In this document: piece by piece, positions 17,201 to 25,900 of the stretch
How positions within the stretch are numbered: position 1 is the stretch's first letter
How the letters are laid out: each line of letters starts with the position of its first letter
Assembly: GCA_945833925.1 (NCBI GenBank)
Contig: CAMAFX010000011.1
Location: forward strand, 1-49,982
Source: an uncultured Prevotellaceae bacterium
GTDB taxonomy: Bacteria > Bacteroidota > Bacteroidia > Bacteroidales > Bacteroidaceae
Reading direction: 5' to 3'
DNA: 49,982 bases
Translations under genes and position numbers: made by a program
Notes under the pieces: model-generated
Databases searched by the model: none
The model's input: only the letters and a program-made list of their open reading frames with translations
Told to the model about the DNA's origin: nothing

Positions 17201-18606
17201 ATAGTCTCCTTGTCCGTCTTGTAGCCGACGGCACCCTGAGGGATGACGATGTCGTATGCTGTGTCGTGTTCCAGTCCGGCAGGTGCGATGAACGAGAAGC
17301 CGGCATCGGTTATGGTAATTTCAACCGCCTGTCCGTTGCAGGTAACAGAAACGTTCTCGTTGATGATGAGGCTCTCGTTGTAGCATGTGCGGTGGTTGGG
17401 GTATCTTACGTTTACCACCTTGCCAGGCTGGATGTATGCATCGGCTGTTGCTGTGCCGACGTAAGCATTGTCGATATACGTAAGGCGGAAGTTGTCGAGT
17501 GCCACCCATCGCTGTGCACCCTGCTCGTTGTGGTAGTATCCGATGGTTATGTCGTCAGCCTCTCCTTCCTTTACCTCGAAGGTGATGCTTCTGTCTGTCT
17601 TATTCTCGTCCCAGAACGTACCGGTTTCGGAGATAGTGCGGTCGCCGCTCTTGGCATAGAGATTCTGGTTAGCCTGGCCACCAGCCAGAACAGTGGCGCG
17701 ATACATACCCACGGGCAGGTCGTATATGGTCTGCTCTATGGTTGATTCGAGAATATGCGCACTATGGTTGTAGTCCTGAACATAGTAAGAACCGTCGCGT
17801 CCCATCTCGTTGGTCAGTGCGTTGTTGTCCATGAAATGCCAGCCTCCGTCGACAGTCCATCCGAAAAGACGTCCGCGACCGTTCCATCCGTTAGACTCGA
17901 AGCTGTGGTTGATGATGAACGGTGTGAGGGAAACGTTCTTCTCCTCGCCTATGTACTGGCGCAGATAGTCGTTTCTCTTGATGGCGTAGACGACAAAGTT
18001 TCCTTTTTTCGCTTCGGGCTTGTTTCCTGCAAGTTCGGCAGTTGCCACTGTAAGGTTGTTGGCATCGTACGCATCCTCCCATGCACCGAAGAAGCGGTCT
18101 GAACGTGCGTTGAAGAGTGTCCATGTCATGTTGAAGACCGCAGTCTCGTCGATGAAGTTGAAGTCGATGTTGGTCCATGTTATAGGAGTTGCCTGGTCGT
18201 TGAGGTACATATTCCATGGATTGTTGTTGCTGGTCTGAAGCAGATACTCAGACTTCTCGACGTTGCGCAGGCAGAAGGTGCCATCGACATTGTTGCTCGT
18301 CTCTATGTAGAACAGAGCAGAGAGGTTGGTGAGTGGGTTGACGTCCGACATGTACCAGAGAGTGCTTTCGGCAGGACTGCCGCTGAGCCATTGGCTGACA
18401 CCATTTGCAAGTCCCAGCGTATAGTCCTGGTTTGCCGAAGCAATGGCAAAGAAATATCCCTTGCTGTTGATTTTGTCTGTAAGATCGGCCTTACTTGTTA
18501 CCTCTGTCCACTTGTTGGCAGATGTCAGATACTGACGTATTGTCTGAGCATTCGCCTGCGAGTATATGATAAATAAGGTAAGAATCAGTGTAGTTAGTCT
18601 GTTCAT
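14227..18606 (-). CDS. Giant modular secreted glycan-binding-type protein with T9SS-like tail
   Basis: A 1459-residue secreted protein with a signal peptide (1-20, ending SQANAQ) and no catalytic domain that I can recognise. About 22-220 form a lectin-like beta module; about 225-390 form a beta-sandwich that opens INHSFE and ends IGYYHN..RWVALDNFRL. Both are homologous to residues about 1115-1445 of the 1719-residue protein at 22943. A triplet of sandwich, Ig-like (GAVGY / GVVGY) and ricin-like (LLLSRG) modules then occurs twice. Near 1190-1330 comes another binding module. The C-terminus (STSGLKVNSPKQGVYIVKSG) looks like a type IX secretion sorting tail. It lies 143 bp after the HTCS gene, with a -7 element at 18630-18637 and a direct-repeat operator candidate. 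A surface glycan-binding role is likely. Confidence 0.8.
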   Translation of the reverse strand: MNRLTTLILTLFIIYSQANAQTIRQYLTSANKWTEVTSKADLTDKINSKGYFFAIASANQDYTLGLANGVSQWLSGSPAESTLWYMSDVNPLTNLSALFYIETSNNVDGTFCLRNVEKSEYLLQTSNNNPWNMYLNDQATPITWTNIDFNFIDETAVFNMTWTLFNARSDRFFGAWEDAYDANNLTVATAELAGNKPEAKKGNFVVYAIKRNDYLRQYIGEEKNVSLTPFIINHSFESNGWNGRGRLFGWTVDGGWHFMDNNALTNEMGRDGSYYVQDYNHSAHILESTIEQTIYDLPVGMYRATVLAGGQANQNLYAKSGDRTISETGTFWDENKTDRSITFEVKEGEADDITIGYYHNEQGAQRWVALDNFRLTYIDNAYVGTATADAYIQPGKVVNVRYPNHRTCYNESLIINENVSVTCNGQAVEITITDAGFSFIAPAGLEHDTAYDIVIPQGAVGYKTDKETIVVENEAQTITVKTPILYDQETFLQSKENKLLLSRGKDYGTASTVDEVGIRVFIETDANNYTTIKYIDTDWYAYNKDWCWSDGGSAEGRTPMTYHVYGNNTDGYRFTAVKKNDDSDEIYGNLYVVPSAPGRVANNGVAGNNFDADSSCDLWLLMPASTRDHLWDHELPADFTEHIINPSFEDNQNGWQQIEGKTIDMYHQNNNSFGMKNGGWYLEQYNTNGTYGVQQTLGTLPNGYYKVTVKATYNGNDGKAVFFANNKVVEITDGVKELSIILEVTDGILTFGVKGVEVEAGKWLAFDDFRLYYFSNGAVAKAVPDKDVFLPGQTTINFIYNDRFTPVEAEQLVLGTEKPVINGIKLTPVVTESGFSITIPEDAGFVANTKYTISIPEGVVGYASAPVYNHTQDIEVRTIAITDGTYYLATESFGGEKLLLSRGNRWGTEAVLDKYGLAVEVRTNGNNETTFHFLDNNLYLYRGNDNAVFTDNSNNNTWVVSPTETDGDFTISVPNGNNLHAVTEYFSNRLNTGNLGSMLVWNFISRDERDNIIAAYPTANKQNVAEKAGEADLDVFIGTRTAIDCSDKILNRTSGAQGAWAWHDVSRNPQNFIWNESNTCFEWYHGAGYATQHIEGLKSGVYKLTVDAFDRMFSVNKEVELRTAGYTENITFVKANGEQVRVKPWYDVHVACGTTDPGFPYWRYQSRQTMDNGFATNELYVYVDEDGILDIEVNKPSWIDQNVAPEGSNFVFNNFRLTYYGRELTLADNAAMEYDVEPEYDIVHLKRTLKAGYNTFAVPFDIDAETISEKFGEGTKVYVMDHASDENVGFITVDAICANTPYIIYIQDNVENPTFNNLTLIEAHTEMVEAGNWKMLSNFTPNFSYATLRAEEGVEPYVLVNKAEGTRVMKAGANAKTNGMRAYFIYAGTADTQNLAPRCIFGWEDDNTTGIDSIETAGSETAKTGKTTYYSTSGLKVNSPKQGVYIVKSGGKIQKVMVE

Positions 18607-18629
18607 TGCAATAATAGTTTTTCACGTTA

Positions 18630-18637
18630 CAAAATTA
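18630..18637 (-). promoter_or_regulatory. -7 element of the 1459-residue protein gene
   Basis: TAATTTTG on the minus strand, about 24 bp before the ATG. No TTTG lies at the right distance upstream, as expected of a promoter that needs an activator. Confidence 0.45.
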
Positions 18638-18710
18638 GTTCTTCCCTTGCAATAGGTAAGACCTGATTGTTACAACGGACGCAAAAGTTGTTGCAATGAG
18701 GACTACAGAT

Positions 18711-18739
18711 GTTTCAAAAGGTAGACAAACGTTTCAAAA
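18711..18739 (-). promoter_or_regulatory. Candidate HTCS (AraC-type) operator
   Basis: TTTTGAAAC occurs twice on the minus strand (18731-18739 and 18711-18719) exactly 20 bp apart. The 20-base units agree at about 15 positions. Two-turn direct repeats are the usual arrangement for AraC-family DNA-binding domains, which the adjacent HTCS carries. The pair lies about 75 bp before the -7 element. Confidence 0.45.
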
Positions 18740-18749
18740 CACCCCCGTT

Positions 18750-21700
18750 TCAGTCGTTCTCGTCCGTCTTCTTGCCCGACAGTTCGCTTGGTGTCGTTCC
18801 GAACTCAGCCTTGAAGCAAGTGCGGAAGTGACTGAGGCTGGTGAAGCCGCAATCGTAGGCGATACCGGCGATGTTCCGTTTGGTCATGTCCTGGCTGGTG
18901 AGCATCTCCTTAGCCTTGTAGAGGCGGATTCGTCGGATGTACTCGTTTGCACCCATTCCGAGCAATGCCTTCATCTTGCGGAACAGGCTGGTGCGCGACA
19001 TCAGCAGATGCTTGGCAAGGAAGTTGGTGTCCAGTTCAGTGTTGCCGATGTTCTCGTTGATAATACTGTTCAGTTCGTTCATGAAGTTCTGGTCCTTGGC
19101 AGAGAGAGCAGGTGCTGGTTCGCCCTCGGATGCCGGCTGGCTGTCGCCGCTGCTCTTGTCCTCTTCGGGCAGATGGTATTCCTGTTGCGTCAGGATGGCG
19201 GTGAGTCGCTTGCGCTGTTCAATCTGGTTGCTGAGCAGCGAGCGAAGGATGCGGGCGGTGAACGGTTTGGTGATGTACGCATCGGCGCCCGACTCATAGC
19301 CCTCCTCCTGGTCGCTTAGCGAGTCCTTGGCGGTGAGCATGATGACAGGTATGTGACTGGTGCGTATGTCGCTCTTCAGCATACGGCACATGGCGATGCC
19401 GTCCATCTCGGGCATCATGAGGTCGGTGATGATGAAGTCGGGGGTGTGAGCCAGCGCCATCTCGGCTCCTTCACGTCCGTTGGTTGCCTGCAGCACTGTA
19501 TATTCCTCGAGCGATTCGGTGATGTACTGGCGTATCTCGTCGTTGTCCTCGACAATCAGCACGATGGTACGTTCGTTGTTCGCGTTTTGTGTGTCGTTCA
19601 TCTCTTCGCTGCTGGTTTCAGCATTGCCGGCAGTTTCCGGTATGGTGACATCCTCGCTGCTGTCGTGCAGTTTCTCGAGATCTCTGCGGTGGAAGCGCAG
19701 GGTGAACTCTGTGCCCACGTCCTTGCGGCTCTCAACCTCGAGACTGGCTCCGTGCAGGTCGGCAAGAGTCTTGGCGAGCGACAGTCCGATGCCTGTTCCG
19801 CTTGCCTGATGCTCGTCCTTTGCCTGATAATAACGGTCGAAGATGTGTGGCAGAGCCTTGGAAGAGATGCCGTAGCCAGTGTCCTTCACCTTGAGAACGA
19901 TGTCGCCGCCTTCGTTTGCCAGTGTCATGGTGATACTGCCCTGTGGCGTGTACTTCACCGCATTCGAGAGCAGGTTGGTAAGGATTATCTCCACCGCCTC
20001 GGAGTCAAAGTTCAGTAACATTCCGCTGTGCTCGACGTTGCGGCGGAACTGCACGTTCGGATTGCGGTTCATCTCTTCGAAGTGAAGGAATATCTCGAGA
20101 ACCAGATTGTCGAGCTGGTGCATCCGCTTGTTCAGCTTGCGGTTCTTGGTCTCCGCCTTTCGGAACTCCAGCAGCTGGTTGACCATCTGCAGCAGGCGCT
20201 GGGCGCTGCCGTTGATGCTCACCATGCGCTTGTGCAGGCGTTCGGGCAGTTCCTTGTCCTCGACGAGGTCCTCGAGCGGACCCATGATGAGGGTGAGCGG
20301 TGTGCGCAGCTCGTGTGTTATGTTTGTGAAGAAGCGCAGTCGCTCCTCGTTCAGCTGCTCGCGCTCCATCTGTGTGCGGTTGGTGCGCTCCAGGTTGAGG
20401 CGTCGGTTCTTTGCCTTGATGTATGCGTGGACCAGATAGCTTGCGCTGACCACGACGAGGATGACGTATATGCAGTATGCCCACCAGTTCTTCCACCACG
20501 GTGGGGTAATGTGAATGGCTATGAGCAGAGGCTCGCCCCACTCGTGTCCCTGAATGGCAGCCTGCACCTCAAGATTGTACGAACCGTGGGGCAGCTGGTT
20601 GTAGTCGATGTGTATGCATCCGTCCTTGCCGTCGGCTGTCGCCCACTGCTTGTTCTGGCTGTTGTGCAGGCGATAGCGGTAGAGCACCTGCTGAGGGTAG
20701 GCGTAGTTGAGCACCGACACGGTGAAGCGCAGTCGGTTCTGGTCGTACCTCAGTTCGTCGGGGGCCAGTCCGCCTATGGTGTCGCACACCAGGAAGTCGA
20801 GCAGTATGGGCGTCATGCTTGCCGTCTGTTCGGTTATCTTTGTCGGGTCCACCTCGTAGTATCCGAAGCGCGAACCGAAGAGCAGTTTTCCGTCGCTCGT
20901 CATGCAGGCACTGCGTTCCATCAGGTTAGGTTCGTCCATACCGTCGCCGTCGCGCAGCGAAACGAACGACACGTTGCCGTCCTTCTCCTCGTCCATGCGC
21001 GAGATGCCCGTGTATGTTGCAATCCATATGTTCTTGTCCTTGTCCTCGACCATACTGATGACGCAACTGTTGGGCAGTCCGTCCTTTTCGCTGATGTTTC
21101 GCCTCACCGCCCATTTGCCCTTGATGCGTTCAACCTCCATCAAGCCGTTCTGGCTGCCTATCCATACGCGTCCGCGGCTGTCCTTGAAGATACAGTTGCA
21201 CTTGTCGCTGTTGGGATTGTTGTTGAGCGCCTCGGTGGCGTTCATGTCGACGGCTCCGCTCTGCTTGTCAAACCATACGAAGCCGTTCTGCGAACCGACC
21301 AGGAAGCCGTCCTTCATCTGGCACGCCGTGACGATGTGTCGCAGGTGCTTCAGTTCGGGAAACTTCTCGATGGTGCGCATCAGTTGCCAGGAGTCGGGGT
21401 CGAGAGTGGCGATATCGTTCGAGCGCACGCATACGAGCAACTTGTTGCTGTTGCTGTAGGGCTGGCAGAACTGTACGTTTTCCCACATGCCTTGCACGTT
21501 GTGGCTGCCGTAGATGTCAGTCTTTTCGGTCTGCGGCTCGAAACATGTTACGCTGCCGTTTCCGCAACTTATCCAGATTCTGTCTTTAGAGTCGGTGGTG
21601 AGTGTGTTGCACACCTCCTGCTTCAGGCCGTCGATAACCGGCTCCCATGCCTGCTTGTCGGCAGTCTGGCGGAAGACGCCGTTGGTGGTGGCTGCGTAGA

Positions 21701-22781
21701 TGGTGTTGTGGTAGTTGAGCAGGTTCTTGACGTTGTGCGTTGAGTCGATGATGGTGTGGTGGGTTATGGCACGTCGGTGCGTCGACATATAGCCGATGCC
21801 GTCGTTCTGCTTGCACGCCCACAGGCTACCCTGCCAGTCAATGCCGATGCCCACCCAGTCGCCTTGTATTATCTTGTTGGTGCGCGTGTCCATTGCCTCG
21901 TCGATGTTGTCGATGACGTGCAGGTTCCTGTCCAGATGCCACAGTCTGCCGAATCGGCAGCTCACCCACAGTCCGCCATTGTGGTCGCGGCAGAAGTCGT
22001 TGATGTTGTTGTCGGCAAGGATGATTGAGGTGGTACGCGTGCGTATGTTGTAAAGGAAGAGACCCTGGTCGGCACGAACGATGAAGTGGTCTTTGTCCCA
22101 GGTCAGCGCCTTGAGTCGGTGACCCTTCTCGCCGTTGTTGATGGGAAGATCCCACCGGCGTGTCATCGACGTCTTGTCGTAGCAGGTGGCGTGTCCGTTC
22201 TGCTGCAGCAGGAACACCTCCTTGCCCACCTGCACCACGTCGGTCAGCTGACATGGGGTGCCGTCGTTCATGGGCGACAGCTGAGTGACTCGCTTTGCCT
22301 TCTGCTTCCAGTTGTACGACCACACTTCTCCCTCGCTGGTGCTGACCCATGCGTCTCCGTCATTGTCGATGAAGAAGTTCATCAGTTGCTTGATGGGTAT
22401 GCCGCTCTCCTTCAGCAGGCCGGGTACGGATATCTGCTTCAGTGTCTTCTGGTCGAAGGCGTAGATGCGGTAGTAGTCTTTCACCCACAGTCTGCCGTGC
22501 CGGTCGTTGTAGTGCTTCTGCGAGAAGAAGTTCTCGATGCGGCAGGTCTGCTGCTGGTCCACCTTGATGGCGTGGAACAGCGAGCCGTCGAACCACTCGA
22601 ACATTCCCTCGACGGTGACCATGATTCGTCCGTCGGGCAGACAGACCACCTGGCGAGCCTGGTTGTTCTGCAATCCGTGCTTGATGGTGTAAAACTTCAT
22701 GTTGGCTCTGCGAGCCGACAGACTTCCGCTTGCAAGTGCAAGAAGGATAAGCGTAAAAATTATTTTCTGTATGCGTACCAT
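18750..22781 (-). CDS. Hybrid two-component system regulator (HTCS)
   Basis: A 1343-residue single-chain sensor and regulator of the kind that controls polysaccharide loci in Bacteroidetes. A signal sequence (1-23) leads into a periplasmic two-propeller sensor (Reg_prop repeats, about 30-690) and a Y_Y_Y domain (about 690-755). The membrane segment is about 766-787. The histidine kinase has H823 (THELRTPL), an N-box (NLLSNAVKYTP), GYGIS and GTGIGLSLA. The receiver has D1120 (IITDLMMPEMDG) and K1172 (TKPF). An AraC-type helix-turn-helix follows (about 1240-1335). It senses an oligosaccharide and activates neighbouring genes. It is divergent from the 1719-residue protein and upstream of the 1459-residue one, but no susC/susD pair is near. 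An in-frame stop 9 bases upstream fixes the start. Confidence 0.95.
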   Translation of the reverse strand: MVRIQKIIFTLILLALASGSLSARRANMKFYTIKHGLQNNQARQVVCLPDGRIMVTVEGMFEWFDGSLFHAIKVDQQQTCRIENFFSQKHYNDRHGRLWVKDYYRIYAFDQKTLKQISVPGLLKESGIPIKQLMNFFIDNDGDAWVSTSEGEVWSYNWKQKAKRVTQLSPMNDGTPCQLTDVVQVGKEVFLLQQNGHATCYDKTSMTRRWDLPINNGEKGHRLKALTWDKDHFIVRADQGLFLYNIRTRTTSIILADNNINDFCRDHNGGLWVSCRFGRLWHLDRNLHVIDNIDEAMDTRTNKIIQGDWVGIGIDWQGSLWACKQNDGIGYMSTHRRAITHHTIIDSTHNVKNLLNYHNTIYAATTNGVFRQTADKQAWEPVIDGLKQEVCNTLTTDSKDRIWISCGNGSVTCFEPQTEKTDIYGSHNVQGMWENVQFCQPYSNSNKLLVCVRSNDIATLDPDSWQLMRTIEKFPELKHLRHIVTACQMKDGFLVGSQNGFVWFDKQSGAVDMNATEALNNNPNSDKCNCIFKDSRGRVWIGSQNGLMEVERIKGKWAVRRNISEKDGLPNSCVISMVEDKDKNIWIATYTGISRMDEEKDGNVSFVSLRDGDGMDEPNLMERSACMTSDGKLLFGSRFGYYEVDPTKITEQTASMTPILLDFLVCDTIGGLAPDELRYDQNRLRFTVSVLNYAYPQQVLYRYRLHNSQNKQWATADGKDGCIHIDYNQLPHGSYNLEVQAAIQGHEWGEPLLIAIHITPPWWKNWWAYCIYVILVVVSASYLVHAYIKAKNRRLNLERTNRTQMEREQLNEERLRFFTNITHELRTPLTLIMGPLEDLVEDKELPERLHKRMVSINGSAQRLLQMVNQLLEFRKAETKNRKLNKRMHQLDNLVLEIFLHFEEMNRNPNVQFRRNVEHSGMLLNFDSEAVEIILTNLLSNAVKYTPQGSITMTLANEGGDIVLKVKDTGYGISSKALPHIFDRYYQAKDEHQASGTGIGLSLAKTLADLHGASLEVESRKDVGTEFTLRFHRRDLEKLHDSSEDVTIPETAGNAETSSEEMNDTQNANNERTIVLIVEDNDEIRQYITESLEEYTVLQATNGREGAEMALAHTPDFIITDLMMPEMDGIAMCRMLKSDIRTSHIPVIMLTAKDSLSDQEEGYESGADAYITKPFTARILRSLLSNQIEQRKRLTAILTQQEYHLPEEDKSSGDSQPASEGEPAPALSAKDQNFMNELNSIINENIGNTELDTNFLAKHLLMSRTSLFRKMKALLGMGANEYIRRIRLYKAKEMLTSQDMTKRNIAGIAYDCGFTSLSHFRTCFKAEFGTTPSELSGKKTDEND

Positions 22782-22785
22782 GCAA

Positions 22786-22793
22786 CAAAGTTA
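22786..22793 (-). promoter_or_regulatory. -7 element abutting the HTCS start codon
   Basis: TAACTTTG on the minus strand ends 4 bases before the HTCS ATG, so transcription would begin at or within the start codon (leaderless). The TAA of this box is also the in-frame stop that fixes the start. No clear -33 element was seen at the expected distance. Confidence 0.4.
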
Positions 22794-22848
22794 CTTTTTT
22801 TGTAAAAAAGAGAATACTCTTATGTTCAATTTTTGTCGATTTGTAACA

Positions 22849-22907
22849 TTTCAGTCGTAAAATGAAACAACAGAACTTTATCATCATTCTATAAATGACT
22901 ATTTTTG
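22849..22907 (+). promoter_or_regulatory. Promoter region of the 1719-residue protein gene
   Basis: TATTTTTG at 22900-22907 is a good -7 element, but the -33 position shows only TTTA. Just upstream TTTCA (22849-22853) and TGAAA (22863-22867) form an inverted pair. The stretch TTTCAGTCGT here is identical to 18748-18757 near the other HTCS-linked promoter. Regulation by the HTCS is inferred. Confidence 0.45.
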
Positions 22908-22942
22908 CGTCCAAAGTCAAATAACCTTAATATAACTTCTTT

Positions 22943-25900
22943 ATGAAAATTGCTGCATTTTTACTTGGAGTGCTGATGCTGATGCCCTCTGCGCTTGATG
23001 CACAATCGGCGTTCAAGCATCCCGGACTTCTTCACAGCGAGGCAGACTTCGCGCGTATGAAGCAAAGGATAGAAGACGGCGAGGAGGCTGCTGTCCAGTC
23101 GCTTGCCAACATGCGAGGTTCGTTTGCCATACGCGGCGACCACGGACACGGCTGGGCTGTGAATGAGGAAATCACCCGTGGTATTGCGGGCCACCAGAAC
23201 TACATCAATGCCTACCGCAATGCTTCGCGCGCCTATCAGATGGCCATGATTTGGAAGCTCACGGGCGACATCGGAGCTGCCAACGAGGCTGTCGGTATTC
23301 TGAACAGCTACGCCTTGTACAACAAGTCGTTGGGCGGTAACACTAACATATCGCTCATCCCTGCCTTCACAGGCTATCACTTCCTGAATGCAGCCGAGAT
23401 AGTTCGCGACTACGAGGGCTGGAACAAGGAAGACTTCGACCGTTTCAAGCAGTATATGGTCGACGTGTGGTTTACCGTGGCTCAGGACTTCCTTGAGCGC
23501 CGCCACGATACAGTGGCAAAAGAGGGCAACTGGATACACTACTACAGCAACTGGGGTGTGGGAAATGCCCTGTTCTGCATCTCGCTCGGCATCTTCGCCG
23601 ACATGCCCGATGTATATAATTATGGTATGTACTGGCTGACCGAGGGTCCGGGCTGTGAGAGTCTGTTCATCGGCGAGCATCCTTACCCCAACGCCGGCGT
23701 CATGTCGGGCGAGGGATGGGGACTCATACCTTGGTTCCATCCCGACGACCGCGCTCCTCTGGGATATTTCGGACAGATGCAGGAGAGCGGACGCGACCAG
23801 GGTCACTCGCTGGCTTCGCTCGGTATACTCGGAACTGCACTCGAGACCCTCTATAAGCAGGATAACAACGTATACTGCAACCTCTACAACCCCATTGTGG
23901 AAGGTCTGGCTGGCAGTGCCATCGTGGCAGGCGCAGCAGAGTATGTGGCTGCCTACAACACCGGCAGTGATGACCTGCCCTGGAAGAACAACTGGTGGAT
24001 GACGGGTTTCAATGCCAATAGCCGCGGACAGTGGCGACCCATCTGGCAGCAGTTTATCAATGCCTACGAAAACCGTATGGGCATACAGATGCCTTACAGT
24101 CACAAGGCGCACGATGCAATGGGGCTGGAGTGGGGCTCGGGCGACTACGGTGCTGGTTCGGGCAGCTACGACCACATCGGTTGGGGCGACCTCTGCCACA
24201 ACGACGAACCCGTAGCACCGGGCATGGCACCTACTGTGCTCTATCCCGTCATAACCATCAACGACAGTGAGACTCACCACGTAGGTTTTGCAAGCAAGAT
24301 TGCAAAGGGCGCCAGCGTGACGCTGACTGCCAACCTGCAGAATGGCGAGTCAAACACTGGAAACTGGATTTGGGACGACGGTACATCAGGGCAGACACGC
24401 ACCATCACTGCTACAAAGTCGGGCCTGTACACCGTTACATATACCAACTCGAAGGGTGTGAAGAGCCGCCAGAGTTTCAGTCTCGCTGTCTATGGCGAGG
24501 GTGTGACAGGTACCCTGAAGCACGACTTCACAAAGCATAACGAGGTTACAACTCTCACCGACGACGCTACGTTGCTCGTTGGTCTCGGCACCACCGCCAC
24601 CCTGCGTTCCATCTATACCAACTGGAACTTCATAGAGAAGGAGGAGTGGTTCGAGAACGATGCCCTGATAGCAACAGGAGGCTTGCTCTCGTATACACTG
24701 AACGACAGCAATGACCACACCATCGTTTACCGCCTGACAACAGAGAGCGGCGCGGTGGTAGAGCGCACCTTCACAATACAGCGCGACAACAACGACCTGA
24801 CAAACCTGCTTGCCGACCCACACTGCAACGACCTGAGCAAGTGGACAAAGACAGGTGCGACAATGCAGATCGGTCCGAACGCACAGTACAACCGCTTCGC
24901 ATGGCCATTCATCGAGACATTTCGCTTCGCTTCGCAGGACGACAAGAACGGATGGGGCCTCGGCACCTTCGACATCAAGTCGTCGGTAAGCGGTCTCGCA
25001 CCTGGCAAGTATCGCCTCTCTGCCAACATCATCGCCACTCAGCAGAGCGGACTGGACAACGGCCAGAAGGGTGTCGTTGGCGGTTACTACCTCTATGCCG
25101 GCGGTGCTATGGTTCCGGTGTCGAGCCTCAATGGTGCGCCCGAGACCTTTGCCGTATACTTCTACGTGGGCAGCGACGGCAAGATGACCTATGGTGTGAA
25201 GAACGTTGCCGACCAGAACTATGCTGAGAGCTTCATGGGAGCCAACTGGTTTGCCATGGACGAGTTTGACATGATGTCGCTCGGCAACGACGACCTGGCT
25301 GCCGACCTTGAGAATCTTACCAACCGCGGCAATGCCATAGCAGAGGACATGGTTCCTGCATATATATATAATAAGGTGCAGACAGCACTCGGCATGGCTG
25401 AGGACAACGTCGACAAGATGGTGGCTCTGCAGACTGCAGTGTGCGAGGCTGAGGCTGCCGCAACATACTATAAGGCATACGTGCAGGAGAGCAACTGCCT
25501 GCAGGATGCGCTGACACGCTGCGGATACAGCAATGCAACGCTGACAACAGCAATCGCCAACCTGACCGGTGCGCAGAGCATCGAGCAGATGCACGCTGCA
25601 CACAAGGCAATGACCGACGCATGGAAGTCTGCCATAACAAGCATCAATACATATCAGGACGTCAGCTTCCTTGTCAACAACATGAATCTGTCGCACAGCA
25701 CTCCAAACTGGTACGACAACTCGCTGCACTGGAAGACAGAATGTCTGACTGGCAACATGCGTGTGTTCGACTATAATGGTGTGACGACGCTGGAACGTAA
25801 GTGCGACGGCAACTTCTCGGCTGGCGAGCGTGTGCTCTATCAGACTGTCAGTGGTCTGCCACGCGGATACTATACCCTCAGCGTCAAGGCTCTGCAGGGC

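Noticed and set aside
20028..21743. A 571-codon plus-strand frame opposite the HTCS
   Set aside because: Antisense shadow; composition is repetitive Val/Leu/His and the HTCS domains are complete on the other strand.
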